From Thermotoga sp. (GTDB lineage: Bacteria; Thermotogota; Thermotogae; Mesoaciditogales; Mesoaciditogaceae), in NCBI GenBank assembly GCA_020722015.1, contig DYLQ01000001.1, positions 1 through 64,000 on the forward strand: DNA of 64,000 nucleotides, in the 5' to 3' direction. Position 1 is the first letter of the stretch. Every line of letters starts with the position of its first letter. A program made the position numbers and the translations under genes. Below, one piece after another: positions 1-9,594 of the stretch. Below the pieces are notes generated by a model. The model made no database searches, was not told where the DNA came from, and worked only from the letters and a program-made list of their open reading frames with translations.

Positions 1-75
1 AGGATTTACATCGTAATTACACATGATTGCTTGGATTATCTTTTAATATCTGGCAGAAATATGTAATGAGGGAAA

Positions 76-753
76 TTACTCCATATGCCACATGCTGTGT
101 GTGTACATTTTTCTTAATCTATCTTCAGAAAGTTCACCTTTAAGGATCCAATTTTCTATTTTTAAAGGATCTGTATACTTCCAGACGGGTGAATATGTAA
201 GTCTATGGAAGATCGTTGATCCTAATTTTTCGAGGGCAAGCATATGTTTTTTAGTTCCATATCCAACGTTGTGCACAAAATCGTACCCTTCAAAAAATAT
301 GTCTAATTTCCTCATAATACTATCCCTGTAAACTTTTGCAATTATGGAAGCTGCTCCGATTGATGCACTTTTAGCATCTCCTTTAACAACACATTCATGA
401 TCGAAATTCAATCCTATTTCAAGCCCATCGACAATGGCGAAAGCCTTTACACCCAAATTCTTGTACGCTCTTTCCATGGCGATTCTCGTTGCTCCAATCA
501 CGTTGTGAACGTCTACTTCAGTTGGAGTGGCAATTCCGAAAGCAAATTGTGAATTGAAAATTATCTCTTCTGATAAATACTCACGCTGCTTCTGTGTCAA
601 TTTTTTTGAATCATCGATTCCGTCTATGAACTTGTTCAAAATCACGGCACCCACAACAACAGGCCCAGCCAAGGCTCCTCTACCCACTTCGTCGATCCCG
701 ATTATCTGACCATATTGCGAGATGTACTTTGCATCGAATTCTCTATTTGCCAT
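76..753 (-). CDS. rnhB: Ribonuclease HII
   Basis: Cytosolic endonuclease that cuts the RNA strand of RNA-DNA hybrids and removes misincorporated ribonucleotides. The 225-residue product has the N-terminal block [15 protein letters not shown] (about residues 19-33), which carries the first Asp and Glu of the metal site, and the later block [20 protein letters not shown], which holds the tail of the active site. Length fits the family. The start codon lies inside the end of uvrB (11-bp overlap), so the two are translationally coupled and co-transcribed; both act in DNA repair. The identification rests on motifs and is secure. Confidence 0.96.
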   Translation of the reverse strand: MANREFDAKYISQYGQIIGIDEVGRGALAGPVVVGAVILNKFIDGIDDSKKLTQKQREYLSEEIIFNSQFAFGIATPTEVDVHNVIGATRIAMERAYKNLGVKAFAIVDGLEIGLNFDHECVVKGDAKSASIGAASIIAKVYRDSIMRKLDIFFEGYDFVHNVGYGTKKHMLALEKLGSTIFHRLTYSPVWKYTDPLKIENWILKGELSEDRLRKMYTHSMWHME

Positions 754-2725
754 TTTTTACACGCCTTATCTCATCTCTGTAAAAAGCAGCTTCTTCGAAT
801 CTCCAATCGTCTGCGGCTTCTCTCATCTTTTCAGATAGCACCTCTATATATTCATCTGTACCGATACTTTCTTTCAATGTGAGTATTTCTTTGACATCAT
901 CTCCGATATTTTGATAGGTTTTCTTTTCTTCCGTTTGAAGGCCCATGAAGAATTCATCTATTTCTTTCTGAATGGTTTCAGGTTTCACGTTGTGTTCAAG
1001 ATTGTATGCTACCTGTTTTTGCCGCCTTCGAGTAGCTTCTTCTATTGCATTTTTCATCGAATCGGTAACCGTATCGGCGTAAAGTATTATCTTTCCATTT
1101 ATATTTCTTGAAGCCCTTCCCATCGTTTGAATTAAAGATGTGGTAGATCTCAGAAATCCTTCTTTGTCTGCATCAAGTATGGCAACCAAAGATACTTCCG
1201 GAAGGTCAAGGCCTTCTCTCAACAGGTTAACGCCTACTATGGCATCTATCTCTCCCTTTCTTAATCTCGTTAGTACTTTCATCCTTTCTATGGTATCGAG
1301 GTCAGAATGCAGGTATTCGGATTTGTATCCCATTTCGACCAAATAAGCGCTGAGCTTTTCAGACATATCTTTTGTAAGAGTTACGATTAGCGCTCTTTCA
1401 TTGCGCCTTTTTAATACTTCCATTTCATTCATGAGATCGTCTATTTGATTTATCGTCGGTTTTATGATAACTTCAGGATCAACAAGACCAGTTGGCCTTA
1501 CTATCTGTTCAGCAATTCTTGCAGAAACTTTTCTCTCGTAAGGACCCGGAGTTGCGGATACAAAGACAATTTGCGGTGCCCTTTCCAAGAATTCTTCGAA
1601 TTTCAAGGGTCTGTTGTCAAATGCACTCGGTAATCTAAAGCCATATTCCACAAGGCTTTCTTTTCTACTCCTGTCTCCTCTTACCATGCCCATAAGCTGG
1701 GGGACACCGATATGAGATTCATCCATGAAAACGATTAAATCTTCACCGAAATAATCCATCAAAGTCCACGGTGGCTCTCCCGCTTTTTTGCCACTGAAAT
1801 GTCTTGAATAATTTTCTATGCCGCTGCAATATCCCATGGTTTGGAGCATTTCTATATCGTAATTGGTCCTTTGCTTCAGTCTTTCTGCTTCGAGTAATTT
1901 ACCTTGATTTTCAAATTCTTTAAGTCTCATGTTGAGTTCTTCTCTTATTGGTTTAATGGCATTTTCTATGTTTTTTTGATCTGTCGTGAATTCGCGTGCG
2001 GGATAAAAGATAATCCTGTCTATATCGTCTATGACCTTTCTACTGATTGGATCGAGAATCAGAATTCTCTCAACTTCGTTGTCAAAAAACTCTATTCGTA
2101 CGGCATTTTCCTCGTAAGGAGGATGTATTTCAAATGTTTCTCCGTGCAACCTAAAAGCACCGGGTTCTATCTCGGCATCCGATCTCTTGTATTGCATTGA
2201 AGATAATCTTTTGAGAAGGTACCTTCTATCCACATTTTTGCCCTTCTCAACGGAAAGATTGATTTCACGAAAATCCTTTGGATCTCCGGATGCGTATATG
2301 CATGAAACACTTGCCACAACGATGACATCTTTTCGCGTTATGACGGATTTCATGGCCGATAATCTCATTCTTTCTATCTCTTCGTTTATATCGGCCTCTT
2401 TTTCTATGTAAACATCTTTAGAAGGTATGTAAGCCTCAGGTCTGTAATAATCGTAATAACTGACAAAAAATTCAACTCTGTTGTAAGGGAAAAATCCTTT
2501 GAATTCACGGTACAATTGTGCCGCTAAGGTTTTATTCGGTGAGATAACCAAAGTCGGTCTTTTGATTTTTTCTATTATATTTGCCATCGTGAATGTTTTC
2601 CCTGATCCTGTGACACCGAGAAGTGTTAAAAATCTTTCTCCTTTTTCTATGCCTTCCACAAGCGAGTTTATGGCCTCAGGCTGGTCTCCCTTTGGTTTTA
2701 ATTTGGTGACAAGCTCAAAATCCAT
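743..2725 (-). CDS. uvrB: Excinuclease ABC subunit B
   Basis: Damage-verification helicase-like subunit of nucleotide excision repair; receives DNA from UvrA and recruits UvrC. The 660-residue product has Walker A in [15 protein letters not shown] (about residue 36), the beta-hairpin region beginning [17 protein letters not shown] that clamps DNA, the conserved segment [15 protein letters not shown], helicase motif VI near QTMGRASRN, and a C-terminal UVR motif ([20 protein letters not shown]) that contacts UvrC. A good ribosome site (GAGGTGA) precedes the ATG. It is followed by rnhB with an 11-bp overlap and lies just after the DUF212 gene on the same strand. Confidence 0.97.
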   Translation of the reverse strand: MDFELVTKLKPKGDQPEAINSLVEGIEKGERFLTLLGVTGSGKTFTMANIIEKIKRPTLVISPNKTLAAQLYREFKGFFPYNRVEFFVSYYDYYRPEAYIPSKDVYIEKEADINEEIERMRLSAMKSVITRKDVIVVASVSCIYASGDPKDFREINLSVEKGKNVDRRYLLKRLSSMQYKRSDAEIEPGAFRLHGETFEIHPPYEENAVRIEFFDNEVERILILDPISRKVIDDIDRIIFYPAREFTTDQKNIENAIKPIREELNMRLKEFENQGKLLEAERLKQRTNYDIEMLQTMGYCSGIENYSRHFSGKKAGEPPWTLMDYFGEDLIVFMDESHIGVPQLMGMVRGDRSRKESLVEYGFRLPSAFDNRPLKFEEFLERAPQIVFVSATPGPYERKVSARIAEQIVRPTGLVDPEVIIKPTINQIDDLMNEMEVLKRRNERALIVTLTKDMSEKLSAYLVEMGYKSEYLHSDLDTIERMKVLTRLRKGEIDAIVGVNLLREGLDLPEVSLVAILDADKEGFLRSTTSLIQTMGRASRNINGKIILYADTVTDSMKNAIEEATRRRQKQVAYNLEHNVKPETIQKEIDEFFMGLQTEEKKTYQNIGDDVKEILTLKESIGTDEYIEVLSEKMREAADDWRFEEAAFYRDEIRRVKNGK

Positions 2726-2734
2726 AGAATCACC

Positions 2735-3148
2735 TCATATCAAAAGTCCTATTATAGCGCCTATCAATATGCCAAAAATCACTTCCGACAATTTGTGACC
2801 CGCCTTAGAATTAAAATGTCCTCCTGTTATCTCTTCAAGTGCTTGAGCATGGCGGCCAACTTCACGCCTGAGATGAAGTGCATCTGTAATGACGATGATG
2901 GCAACTATGAAAGAAATAGAAAATGCAGGGCTTGAAAAACCAACTCCTTTACCTATGGCAAAGGTTATGCCTGCTGTTGTCGCCGAGTGAGCACTTGGCA
3001 TACCCCCTGTCGATCCAAAAAGTTTAAGATCGATCTTTTTTTCTTTAAAAAACGCTATAAATATCTTGATGATTTGAGCCGCAACCCATGAAATAACGGC
3101 TGCCCATATGTAAATGTTGGTAAAAAATTCAACGATACTTTTTATCAA
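2735..3148 (-). CDS. DUF212 / divergent PAP2-family membrane protein (YuiD-like)
   Basis: Small integral membrane protein of 137 residues from a family distantly related to PAP2 phosphatases; the substrate is not known. It shows the conserved signature FGSTGGMPSAHSATTAGI (about residues 45-62) and a second block around DALHLRREVGRHAQ, in the positions of PAP2 catalytic motifs, plus three to four hydrophobic segments. The start overlaps the end of the metallophosphoesterase gene by 4 bp (ATGA type), so the pair is co-translated. Function remains open; a lipid or prenyl phosphate phosphatase role is only a suggestion from the family relationship. Confidence 0.85.
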   Translation of the reverse strand: MIKSIVEFFTNIYIWAAVISWVAAQIIKIFIAFFKEKKIDLKLFGSTGGMPSAHSATTAGITFAIGKGVGFSSPAFSISFIVAIIVITDALHLRREVGRHAQALEEITGGHFNSKAGHKLSEVIFGILIGAIIGLLI

Positions 3149-4362
3149 TTCAAAACCACCCTGCTCACAAGATGTGTCTCAACTACAGGTTCGTCTTTAT
3201 TTGTTTCGATCACAACGTAGTTCAATTCAGTCTTCTTGTGAAAGATCAACTGTCCCCACTTTCCACGTGATTTTTCCACAAGAGGTCTCCATGTGCCTGT
3301 GTTGACGTAATATTTTGTGCCATGTGGAGTGGGAATGACGTAAAATCCCGGAAGATGATTATGACCGAAGAGAACGACTTTGAGTTTGGAATAATCTATT
3401 TCCGGCACTTCTTTTGAATAACCTGCCACATCTTTTTCACTCAATCTCCATTGTGGCATGTTGAAAGCGTTAAGAAGCTTTTCAGCTTTGGATTTTAGGT
3501 AATTTGTGCCTCTGAATCTCTGAATCTCATCGCCCCATCTTGTTATTTTTCTACCCATCTGGAAAAAAAGCGAATTTCTGAAAAAAAACTCTCCAAATCC
3601 GTAAGTTCTTGGAAATCTCGCTTTTATCCACTTGTCGAACTCTTGGGTGTTGAAGATTTTTAAAAAACTTTTTACCCATTCTCCAACAAGATCAACGGGC
3701 ACTTTGTAAACAACGTTCACATATTCAAGCCAATCTATAGCATCCATAGTAGGCCTTATGTTATCGTAATCTCTGACTATTTCCATTGGTAAATGAACGG
3801 ATTTAAGCACGGGTTCAAAACTTCCCATTGTGTAACGTGTAACATAATCTCCAAGCGGTGGAACAAGTTCACCGTTTTTTGCAATTGTAAAAGAGTACAT
3901 GAGATCATGCTGGCTTCCATGTTGGGCGAAAATTCCCGTTTCTTCATCATAAAAATGCGGGATTATGTTGAAATTTTTTGAATTCATGAAATCTGTAAGC
4001 GCATTCTTCAAATCATCGTTGACGAGTAGGTAATAATCATGATTGCCAACGACGTAATGTATCTTATTCGTTTTTGCAAATGTTCTCAAAAACTCGAAAA
4101 CTGATTTATGCCTGTTTATTATCGACTCAACTGCATCCTTGCTTACCAGTTTACATGCCTGATCAAAATCGACAAAACCAATTTTTCTAACAGATTCGCT
4201 CTCAAGAAGTTCCAAGCCGTCTCCCAGAACAACGATTTCGTATTTTTCATCCACATCTTTGAGTTGGTTCATTAGCCTGATTAACTCAGAATCGTAAACA
4301 AAATCGTCATTTGCAGCGCCATCGCCTATGTGTAAGTCACTCAAAAAAAATTTAATACCCAT
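3145..4362 (-). CDS. Calcineurin-like metallophosphoesterase
   Basis: Predicted dimetal phosphoesterase, 405 residues. The metal-binding blocks appear in order: FFLSDLHIGDG (N-terminus), VVLGDGLELL (about 45-54), VVGNHDYYL (about 104-112), a histidine in IFAQHGSQHD, and VLFGHNHLPGFY near the C-terminus. There is no signal peptide, so it should be cytosolic. The middle insertion of roughly 150 residues between the GNHD and GHNH motifs is longer than in simple phosphodiesterases. It lies 3 bp after the phosphohexomutase gene and overlaps the DUF212 gene by 4 bp. The substrate cannot be read from the sequence; a UDP-diacylglucosamine hydrolase (LpxH-like) or nucleotidase role are both conceivable. 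Confidence 0.85.
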   Translation of the reverse strand: MGIKFFLSDLHIGDGAANDDFVYDSELIRLMNQLKDVDEKYEIVVLGDGLELLESESVRKIGFVDFDQACKLVSKDAVESIINRHKSVFEFLRTFAKTNKIHYVVGNHDYYLLVNDDLKNALTDFMNSKNFNIIPHFYDEETGIFAQHGSQHDLMYSFTIAKNGELVPPLGDYVTRYTMGSFEPVLKSVHLPMEIVRDYDNIRPTMDAIDWLEYVNVVYKVPVDLVGEWVKSFLKIFNTQEFDKWIKARFPRTYGFGEFFFRNSLFFQMGRKITRWGDEIQRFRGTNYLKSKAEKLLNAFNMPQWRLSEKDVAGYSKEVPEIDYSKLKVVLFGHNHLPGFYVIPTPHGTKYYVNTGTWRPLVEKSRGKWGQLIFHKKTELNYVVIETNKDEPVVETHLVSRVVLN

Positions 4363-4365
4363 TTC

Positions 4366-6039
4366 TCACTCTATTGAACTCAAAAATTTAGGGAATTGCG
4401 TTTTTACGTTTTCTAAAAGTGTTTGGGCACTCGTAAGATTTTCCATGTTCATTATCATGAAATAAAATTTAACCTTTGGCTCTGTTCCGGAAGGTCTTCC
4501 GTACACGGTCAATCTGTCTCCAAATTCCATCTTTAAGACATCCGATGGCGGGAGGTGATCATGTCCCTTTGCATAATCGATGACATTTGTCAATTTATAT
4601 CCTCCAAGTGTTTTTGGTGGATTCTCTCTTAGTTCCTTCATTATGCCAGCTATTTTCGCAACGCCTGATTCTCCTTCAAAAACAGGCGAAAATTGATCTT
4701 CAAGGTAATAACCGTATTTTTTGTAAATTTCTTCAATGGCATCCACAAGCGTCATACCTTTTTGTTTGTAATAAGTTGCCATTTCACACGTTATCATTAT
4801 CGGGGTACCGGAATCTTTGTCATATATGAAATCTCCTACGTTGTATCCATAACTTTCTTCATAGGCAAAAAAGACTGTTTTACCTTTTGATCTTAAATCA
4901 TCCGCTTCGTTGCATATCCACTTAAATCCAGTCAAGACTTCTCTAACATCAACGTTAAAAGATCTTGCTATCTTGGCAAACAATTTGGATGAAACTATCG
5001 ACTCTATCACCACAGGGTTTTTGGGCATGCCTTTCTTTGAATACATCTCGAGTATGAAATTCAAGAGCAGTGCTCCCATTTGATTCCCATCTATTTTAAC
5101 GTAATTTCCATCATGCTTTACCCTAACTCCCATACGATCTGCATCCGGATCGGAAGCCACGATTAAATCTGAGTTTAATCTCTTAGCATCTGTTATGGAT
5201 AATTTGAATGCTTCGTCGAATTCGGGGTTTGGATAATTTATAGTTGAAAAGGAACCATCTGGGATACTTTGCTCTTTTTGAGCGTAAAAATCAAATCCAT
5301 CTCTTTGAAGTAAAACAGGCACTATCTTTATTCCGGTACCATGCAAAGGGGTGTAAACGATTTTCAAATCCTTTGAATGGATCCCAAAAGAATAAGAAAG
5401 CGCTTTTTTAAAATATGCTTCATCTACTTCTTTACCTATCATGACAACAAGTCCTTTTTTCTTTGCATCTTCTAACAGCATCCTTTTTATTTCCCCAAAA
5501 GATTTTATCGCTTCATATTCCTTTATGATTCCATCATCATGAGGAGGAATTACCTGAGCTCCATTTGACCAGTAAGCTTTATAGCCGTTGTATTGTGGAG
5601 GATTGTGGCTTGCTGTGATCATTATGCCAGCCGTTGCCTTGAAATACCTTACTGTAAATGATAAAACAGGGGTTGGTCTGAAATCATCGAAAAGATAAAC
5701 CTTTATGCCGTTTTGAGCGAGGATTTCTGCTGATTCAATGGCAAAATCTTTCGAAAAATGCCTTGTATCGTAAGAAATAGCCACACTTTTATCTGATTTT
5801 GGAGTTTTGTTGATGTAATTGGCAAGTGCTTGGGTTGCTCTACCGACCGTGTAAAAATTCATTCTGTTTGCGCCAAGACCCATAACTCCGCGCATTCCGC
5901 CTGTACCAAACTCAAGATCCTTGTAAAACGCATCCTGTAATGCTTCTTGATCCATCTTTTTCAAGGTATCCTTATCTGCTTGCGAAATTGACGGATCATT
6001 TAGCCAAGATTGATATCTTGCAGTCGTTTCTTTATCCAT
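4366..6039 (-). CDS. Phosphoglucomutase / phosphomannomutase
   Basis: Alpha-D-phosphohexomutase, interconverting 1- and 6-phosphates of glucose and/or mannose in sugar storage and envelope precursor pathways. The 557 residues hold the substrate-loop start FGTGGMRGVMG, the phosphoserine loop TASHNPPQYNGYKAY (catalytic Ser), the Mg-binding loop DPDADRMGV, and the phosphate-binding loop RPSGTEPKVKFY near the end. Length fits the longer PGM2-like group. A clear ribosome site (AAAGGTGAGAT) precedes the ATG. It heads a minus-strand run with the metallophosphoesterase and DUF212 genes. Which sugar it prefers cannot be told from sequence. Confidence 0.93.
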   Translation of the reverse strand: MDKETTARYQSWLNDPSISQADKDTLKKMDQEALQDAFYKDLEFGTGGMRGVMGLGANRMNFYTVGRATQALANYINKTPKSDKSVAISYDTRHFSKDFAIESAEILAQNGIKVYLFDDFRPTPVLSFTVRYFKATAGIMITASHNPPQYNGYKAYWSNGAQVIPPHDDGIIKEYEAIKSFGEIKRMLLEDAKKKGLVVMIGKEVDEAYFKKALSYSFGIHSKDLKIVYTPLHGTGIKIVPVLLQRDGFDFYAQKEQSIPDGSFSTINYPNPEFDEAFKLSITDAKRLNSDLIVASDPDADRMGVRVKHDGNYVKIDGNQMGALLLNFILEMYSKKGMPKNPVVIESIVSSKLFAKIARSFNVDVREVLTGFKWICNEADDLRSKGKTVFFAYEESYGYNVGDFIYDKDSGTPIMITCEMATYYKQKGMTLVDAIEEIYKKYGYYLEDQFSPVFEGESGVAKIAGIMKELRENPPKTLGGYKLTNVIDYAKGHDHLPPSDVLKMEFGDRLTVYGRPSGTEPKVKFYFMIMNMENLTSAQTLLENVKTQFPKFLSSIE

Positions 6040-6057
6040 TTGTCATCTCACCTTTCC

Positions 6058-6087
6058 TTGACATCTTTACCTATCATATTGTACAAT
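6058..6087 (+). promoter_or_regulatory. Promoter of tRNA-Val
   Basis: TTGACA at 6058-6063 and TACAAT at 6082-6087 with an 18-bp spacer. Transcription would begin about five bases before the mature tRNA. The TACAAT lies inside the palindrome ATTGTACAAT, so the same bases could serve as a -10 for the divergent phosphohexomutase gene on the minus strand. Confidence 0.65.
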
Positions 6088-6100
6088 AAAAAAGTTAAAA

Positions 6101-6175
6101 GGGTGTGTAGCTCAGAGGGAGAGCGCTTCCCTCACACGGAAGAGGCCACAGGTTCGATCCCTGTCACACCCACCA
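6101..6175 (+). tRNA. tRNA-Val, anticodon CAC
   Basis: Complete 75-nt cloverleaf. The acceptor strand GGGTGTG pairs with CACACCC, the D arm is GCTC/GAGC, the anticodon stem CTTCC/GGAAG encloses the loop CTCACAC with anticodon CAC (reads GUG, valine), and the T arm is ACAGG-TTCGATC-CCTGT. The 3' CCA is encoded. The gene stands alone on the plus strand between minus-strand operons, with its own promoter and terminator. Confidence 0.97.
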
Positions 6176-6176
6176 G

Positions 6177-6202
6177 AAACCGCGAAAGCGGTTTTATTTT
6201 TT
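6177..6202 (+). terminator. Rho-independent terminator after tRNA-Val
   Basis: Seven-bp stem AAACCGC/GCGGTTT with a GAAA tetraloop at 6177-6194, followed by TTATTTTTT. It begins two bases after the encoded CCA. The stop codon of the convergent membrane-protein gene lies within the 3' arm. Confidence 0.85.
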
Positions 6203-6790
6203 GTTTTCCATTATGTGCATGTAAGTATTTGCCGTCCAAACGACGTAAAAGAAAATAGCAAGATAATTACCGGCGTAAGGTACAAGTGTTAACAGGGCAG
6301 TTCCCACGATAAGAATAAAGGCATAGGCCGATCTTGCTCCTTGAAAGATGAAAGAGACGTTCCATTTAAATCCACCATATAGATCACAAGCTTTTGAACT
6401 GACAAACCAATTTGGAACGTAAAGTATCAAAAGTAGCAGTATAAGACCAATTATAACGTTAATTGTAAAACCTATCATGAGAAAAAAAGCCATAAAGGTT
6501 GAGAAAGCAAAAAAATTGAAGTACGTCCTTGAGTCCTCTTTCCCAAACCTTTTGTTTTCAATCATCATGGAAGTTGTTACTCCCACGGCGACAATCGCCA
6601 GAGCCCATTCTATAACTCCAAATATGAAAGACAGCATGAAGAGACTTTCAAATATCAGATTACCTTTTATGCCGTACAGGACTAAATTGAAGATCAAAGT
6701 TATCAAAAGCACACCAAACACGGGAAGGAGAATGAAAGGTTTTATTCTGATTCTTTCAAAAACATCCGTGAATCCCTCAAGAAAATTCAT
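6194..6790 (-). CDS. Hypothetical integral membrane protein
   Basis: A 198-residue protein of unknown function with about five to six hydrophobic segments covering most of its length; the first (FILLPVFGVLLITLIFNLVL) follows a short basic N-terminus that probably faces the cytosol. I see no catalytic motif. The style (a glycine-poor bundle of helices after a short EGFTDVFERIR start) resembles DUF4013-like membrane proteins, but I cannot assign it. It follows the glycosyltransferase gene by 16 bp on the same strand with ribosome site AGGGGTG, so it is likely the last gene of that unit, ending in the tRNA terminator region. Confidence 0.7.
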   Translation of the reverse strand: MNFLEGFTDVFERIRIKPFILLPVFGVLLITLIFNLVLYGIKGNLIFESLFMLSFIFGVIEWALAIVAVGVTTSMMIENKRFGKEDSRTYFNFFAFSTFMAFFLMIGFTINVIIGLILLLLILYVPNWFVSSKACDLYGGFKWNVSFIFQGARSAYAFILIVGTALLTLVPYAGNYLAIFFYVVWTANTYMHIMENKK

Positions 6791-6806
6791 AGGACACCCC
6801 TTTCTG

Positions 6807-8204
6807 CTATATCATCAATTTCGGAAAACCAAAGCCTTGGTAAAAACAATTCGGGATATCGAATTCTTCGTATTCAAATCGCTTTTTTTCTATGTTTTCA
6901 ACGTATCTTTTGGCCGTCGATTCCCATGTGTAAGTTGATAGCACCCTTTTAATGCCGTTTGTCTTAACCTTATCATAAAAATCGGCATCGATCAACTTTT
7001 CCGTTTTCAAACGTATATCTTCCACATCCTGTGGATCGACAAGCACGCCTTCCATGGACTTTTCTCTTATTATATCAACAGGACCACCATTTTTGGTAGC
7101 GACAACTGGCAAGCCGCATGCCATTGCCTCTATTATGGCAAGGCCAAAAGGTTCGTAAAGCGCCACACTTTCAAAAACGGATCTCGATTCCGAAGCAATC
7201 CTGTAAAGGGCTGCAAGGTCTTTTTGATTCGATATATCGACAAAATGCACTTTATCTTTGAGATTGTTTTGAAATACAAAACCGATAATCTCTTTTATCA
7301 CCGGTTGATCGTACTTTTCAAAATTTTCATAAACATTTTCAAACCCATTTGTCACTATCAAAAGATCGAATTTGCCTTTTATAAGTTCGCTCGAGGCATA
7401 TGCTCTGAGCACGGAAATGTGATTTTTCTTTGGATCAAGCCTACTCGAAAGGATCAAAAAAGATCTGCCTTCTGGTGCAATTTTTTTGAGTTTCTCTCTT
7501 ATAACTTGATCGTTTTCATCTTTTTCTGTTCTGAAAATCCTTGTATTAACCCCGGGAGGGATAACTTTGAATTTATCATCATTGACGTTAATAAATGTCT
7601 TGTAAAGCTTGTGACCGTACTGATCGAATCTCTCCATTTTTGTGCTTACAACGATAAAAGACGAAGATCTCATCGATAGCCCTTCCGCAAGAATCCTTGC
7701 AGAAAAGTTATAAATTCTGTCAAATTGATCAAAATTTTGGGCATTTACGCCCAATTTGTCCATTTTTTGAGCCCCAAGAGAATGGGCGGTGAACGAAAAT
7801 GGCACTTTAACAGTCTTTGAAAGCATGGCTCCGGAAATTCCACCATCACCGTAATGAGTTGTTATGAAATCTACCTTTTCTTTTGCGTAAAATTCTGCCA
7901 TTTTCTTTGAGAATTCTTCAAGATATGGCCAGAGTTTTTCTTTTTGCAAAAACAACTTTGGACCAAAATCCAATCTGACAATTCTCACGTTGCTGTCCGA
8001 GTATCCATCGAATTTCGAAGAGAATTCAGGCCAATTCGGATCTTCTATACGTCTTGTCACTATGTCCACATCTATTCCCAGCTTATCCATGGCCATGGCC
8101 ACTTCTTTTACGTAGACGAGTTGACCGCCAAAGTCTGGATGGGATGATAATTTACTGTCCTTCGAATCAAAATTTCCCTGAGGATTTACAAAGATGACTT
8201 TCAT
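6807..8204 (-). CDS. Sucrose-phosphate-synthase-like GT4 glycosyltransferase
   Basis: Retaining GT-B glycosyltransferase of 465 residues. The N-terminal domain carries the block HPDFGGQLVYVKEVAMAM (about 22-39), typical of sucrose-phosphate and mannosylfructose-phosphate synthases; the C-terminal domain has the nucleotide-sugar site pieces SSRLDPKKNH and EPFGLAIIEAMACG with the conserved EX7E pair. There is no fused phosphatase domain. Its start overlaps the end of a PfkB sugar kinase by 4 bp, so the kinase may supply or remove fructose 6-phosphate. Likely product is sucrose phosphate or a related non-reducing disaccharide phosphate, a compatible solute; exact donor and acceptor are inference. 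Confidence 0.82.
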   Translation of the reverse strand: MKVIFVNPQGNFDSKDSKLSSHPDFGGQLVYVKEVAMAMDKLGIDVDIVTRRIEDPNWPEFSSKFDGYSDSNVRIVRLDFGPKLFLQKEKLWPYLEEFSKKMAEFYAKEKVDFITTHYGDGGISGAMLSKTVKVPFSFTAHSLGAQKMDKLGVNAQNFDQFDRIYNFSARILAEGLSMRSSSFIVVSTKMERFDQYGHKLYKTFINVNDDKFKVIPPGVNTRIFRTEKDENDQVIREKLKKIAPEGRSFLILSSRLDPKKNHISVLRAYASSELIKGKFDLLIVTNGFENVYENFEKYDQPVIKEIIGFVFQNNLKDKVHFVDISNQKDLAALYRIASESRSVFESVALYEPFGLAIIEAMACGLPVVATKNGGPVDIIREKSMEGVLVDPQDVEDIRLKTEKLIDADFYDKVKTNGIKRVLSTYTWESTAKRYVENIEKKRFEYEEFDIPNCFYQGFGFPKLMI

Positions 8205-9109
8205 GAAAGAAATTCCCTTTCTATTAAATATCTATCGAGCTTTTCCCCAATTTTTTCGACCCTAAAAGCGGCAACCGCACTTCCAAATTGCGCCGCCTCG
8301 AAGATATCTCCACCATTTGTCAATACGTAATACATCCCAGACCAAAATCCATCTCCAGCACCGGTCGTGTCAACTACATGTCTTGCAAGGGATTTGAATT
8401 TTTTCATCTTCTTACCATCTGAGGCGATGGCACCGTTTTTGCCCAAAGTCAAAACGACATTTTTAACACCACATGCGTGAAACTTTTTTATATATTCCGT
8501 CTCGTGCATCGATCCGAATATGTGAAACGCATCATCTTCCGATGGTTTCGAAAGAAAGACATTCGACATGAGACGCTTCACAAGTTTCGATCCGTCTCTT
8601 CCATTTTCCCACAAAACTTTTCTGTAATTGGGATCAAAACATACTTTGACACCTCTATCAACTGCATAATCGATCATTTCAAGGATGGTCTTTCTTGATT
8701 TTCTATACGAGATAGGCCAACTGCTGAAGTGGAAAAAATCGGCATCGTCAAAAACGGAAAGTGTTGGCATTTCTATTGCCGTATCCGCACCTCTTAGCGG
8801 AATGAATTGGGGCGTTGAATTGGATTTGGAAACCACGACAAAGGTTGTGGGCTTTATCGGATCCATCTGAATGTACTTTGTCTCCAAATGTCTCTTTTTG
8901 GAATTATCTATCAATGCTCGGCCTATTGGATCATCACCGACTCTCGAGACCAAAGTTACGTTTACACCAAGATCTGAAAGATTAACGGCGATATTTGCAG
9001 GTGATCCTCCAAAACGCCTTTCGAAGGTATCTGCCACTCCAAGATCATCAACGTATTCTTTCGAGATCATATCAACAAGCATTTCACCAACTATCAGTAC
9101 TTTCGTCAT
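8201..9109 (-). CDS. PfkB-family carbohydrate kinase (fructokinase-like)
   Basis: ATP-dependent sugar kinase of 302 residues, ribokinase fold. It shows the N-terminal pattern FGGSPANIAVNLSDLG (about 33-48) for sugar binding and the C-terminal signature DTTGAGDGFWSGM (about 249-261) with the catalytic Asp. Ribosome site AGGAGG precedes the ATG. It is the first gene of a unit with the sucrose-phosphate-synthase-like transferase (4-bp overlap), which makes fructose the likely substrate, but 2-keto-3-deoxygluconate kinases look similar. A TGA-TAAAAT extended -10 lies just upstream on the minus strand. Confidence 0.87.
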   Translation of the reverse strand: MTKVLIVGEMLVDMISKEYVDDLGVADTFERRFGGSPANIAVNLSDLGVNVTLVSRVGDDPIGRALIDNSKKRHLETKYIQMDPIKPTTFVVVSKSNSTPQFIPLRGADTAIEMPTLSVFDDADFFHFSSWPISYRKSRKTILEMIDYAVDRGVKVCFDPNYRKVLWENGRDGSKLVKRLMSNVFLSKPSEDDAFHIFGSMHETEYIKKFHACGVKNVVLTLGKNGAIASDGKKMKKFKSLARHVVDTTGAGDGFWSGMYYVLTNGGDIFEAAQFGSAVAAFRVEKIGEKLDRYLIEREFLS

Positions 9110-9541
9110 AAATTCCCTCCTATCGGAATTTTATCACACCACTGAACATTCTCCATATCTTTCTCCATGACAAAAGGAAAATGGCGCTAACACTTATAAT
9201 ATAAGGAAATTCTCGATTTCAAAGATCGTCGATCTCAGAGGTCTAAATCGACTTTGGCGAGGGGTAAAATTGGGGTGAGTCTTTTATACCAAAGCACGTC
9301 CTAAAATCAAAATGTGGTGGTTTTAGAGCGTGGTGTCGGAAACACTTGCCACACAAGGGATTGCGCGATTTTAAATTCAAAAAACGGAAGATTTTGCTAC
9401 AAAGATTTACAATCATTTTACCAAGATTTATTCAAAACTTATTCTTAATGAATCACTAATTTAACAAAAGCGATGAATGTAACTACAAAAACATCTATTA
9501 TAAATACAAAATACACAAAAATTGCGTCTAACCTTTTAACT
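9110..9541. other. Long intergenic region without a recognised gene
   Basis: About 430 bp between the sugar kinase start and the terminator of the cytochrome bd unit. I see no reading frame with a ribosome site and no tRNA. It contains a short perfect hairpin AGATCG-T-CGATCT near 9221-9233, G-rich stretches around 9258-9275 and a GTGGTGTC/GCCACAC patch around 9330-9352. The right half is A/T-rich. It may be a decayed gene or hold an untranslated RNA; nothing here decides it. Confidence 0.4.
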
Positions 9542-9572
9542 GAAAAAAGAATCCGTCTGTTTTAACAGACGG
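9542..9572 (-). terminator. Rho-independent terminator of the cydAB operon
   Basis: Perfect 20-base palindrome CCGTCTGTTTTAACAGACGG at 9553-9572, followed on the minus strand by ATTCTTTTTTCA. It lies 22 bp after the stop of the last gene of the cytochrome bd unit. Confidence 0.9.
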
Positions 9573-9594
9573 CAGTTCATAGATTCCATTTGAA

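Noticed and set aside
9201..9380. Short inverted repeats that might be part of a CRISPR array or riboswitch
   Set aside because: No regularly spaced repeats and no riboswitch core that I can recognise.
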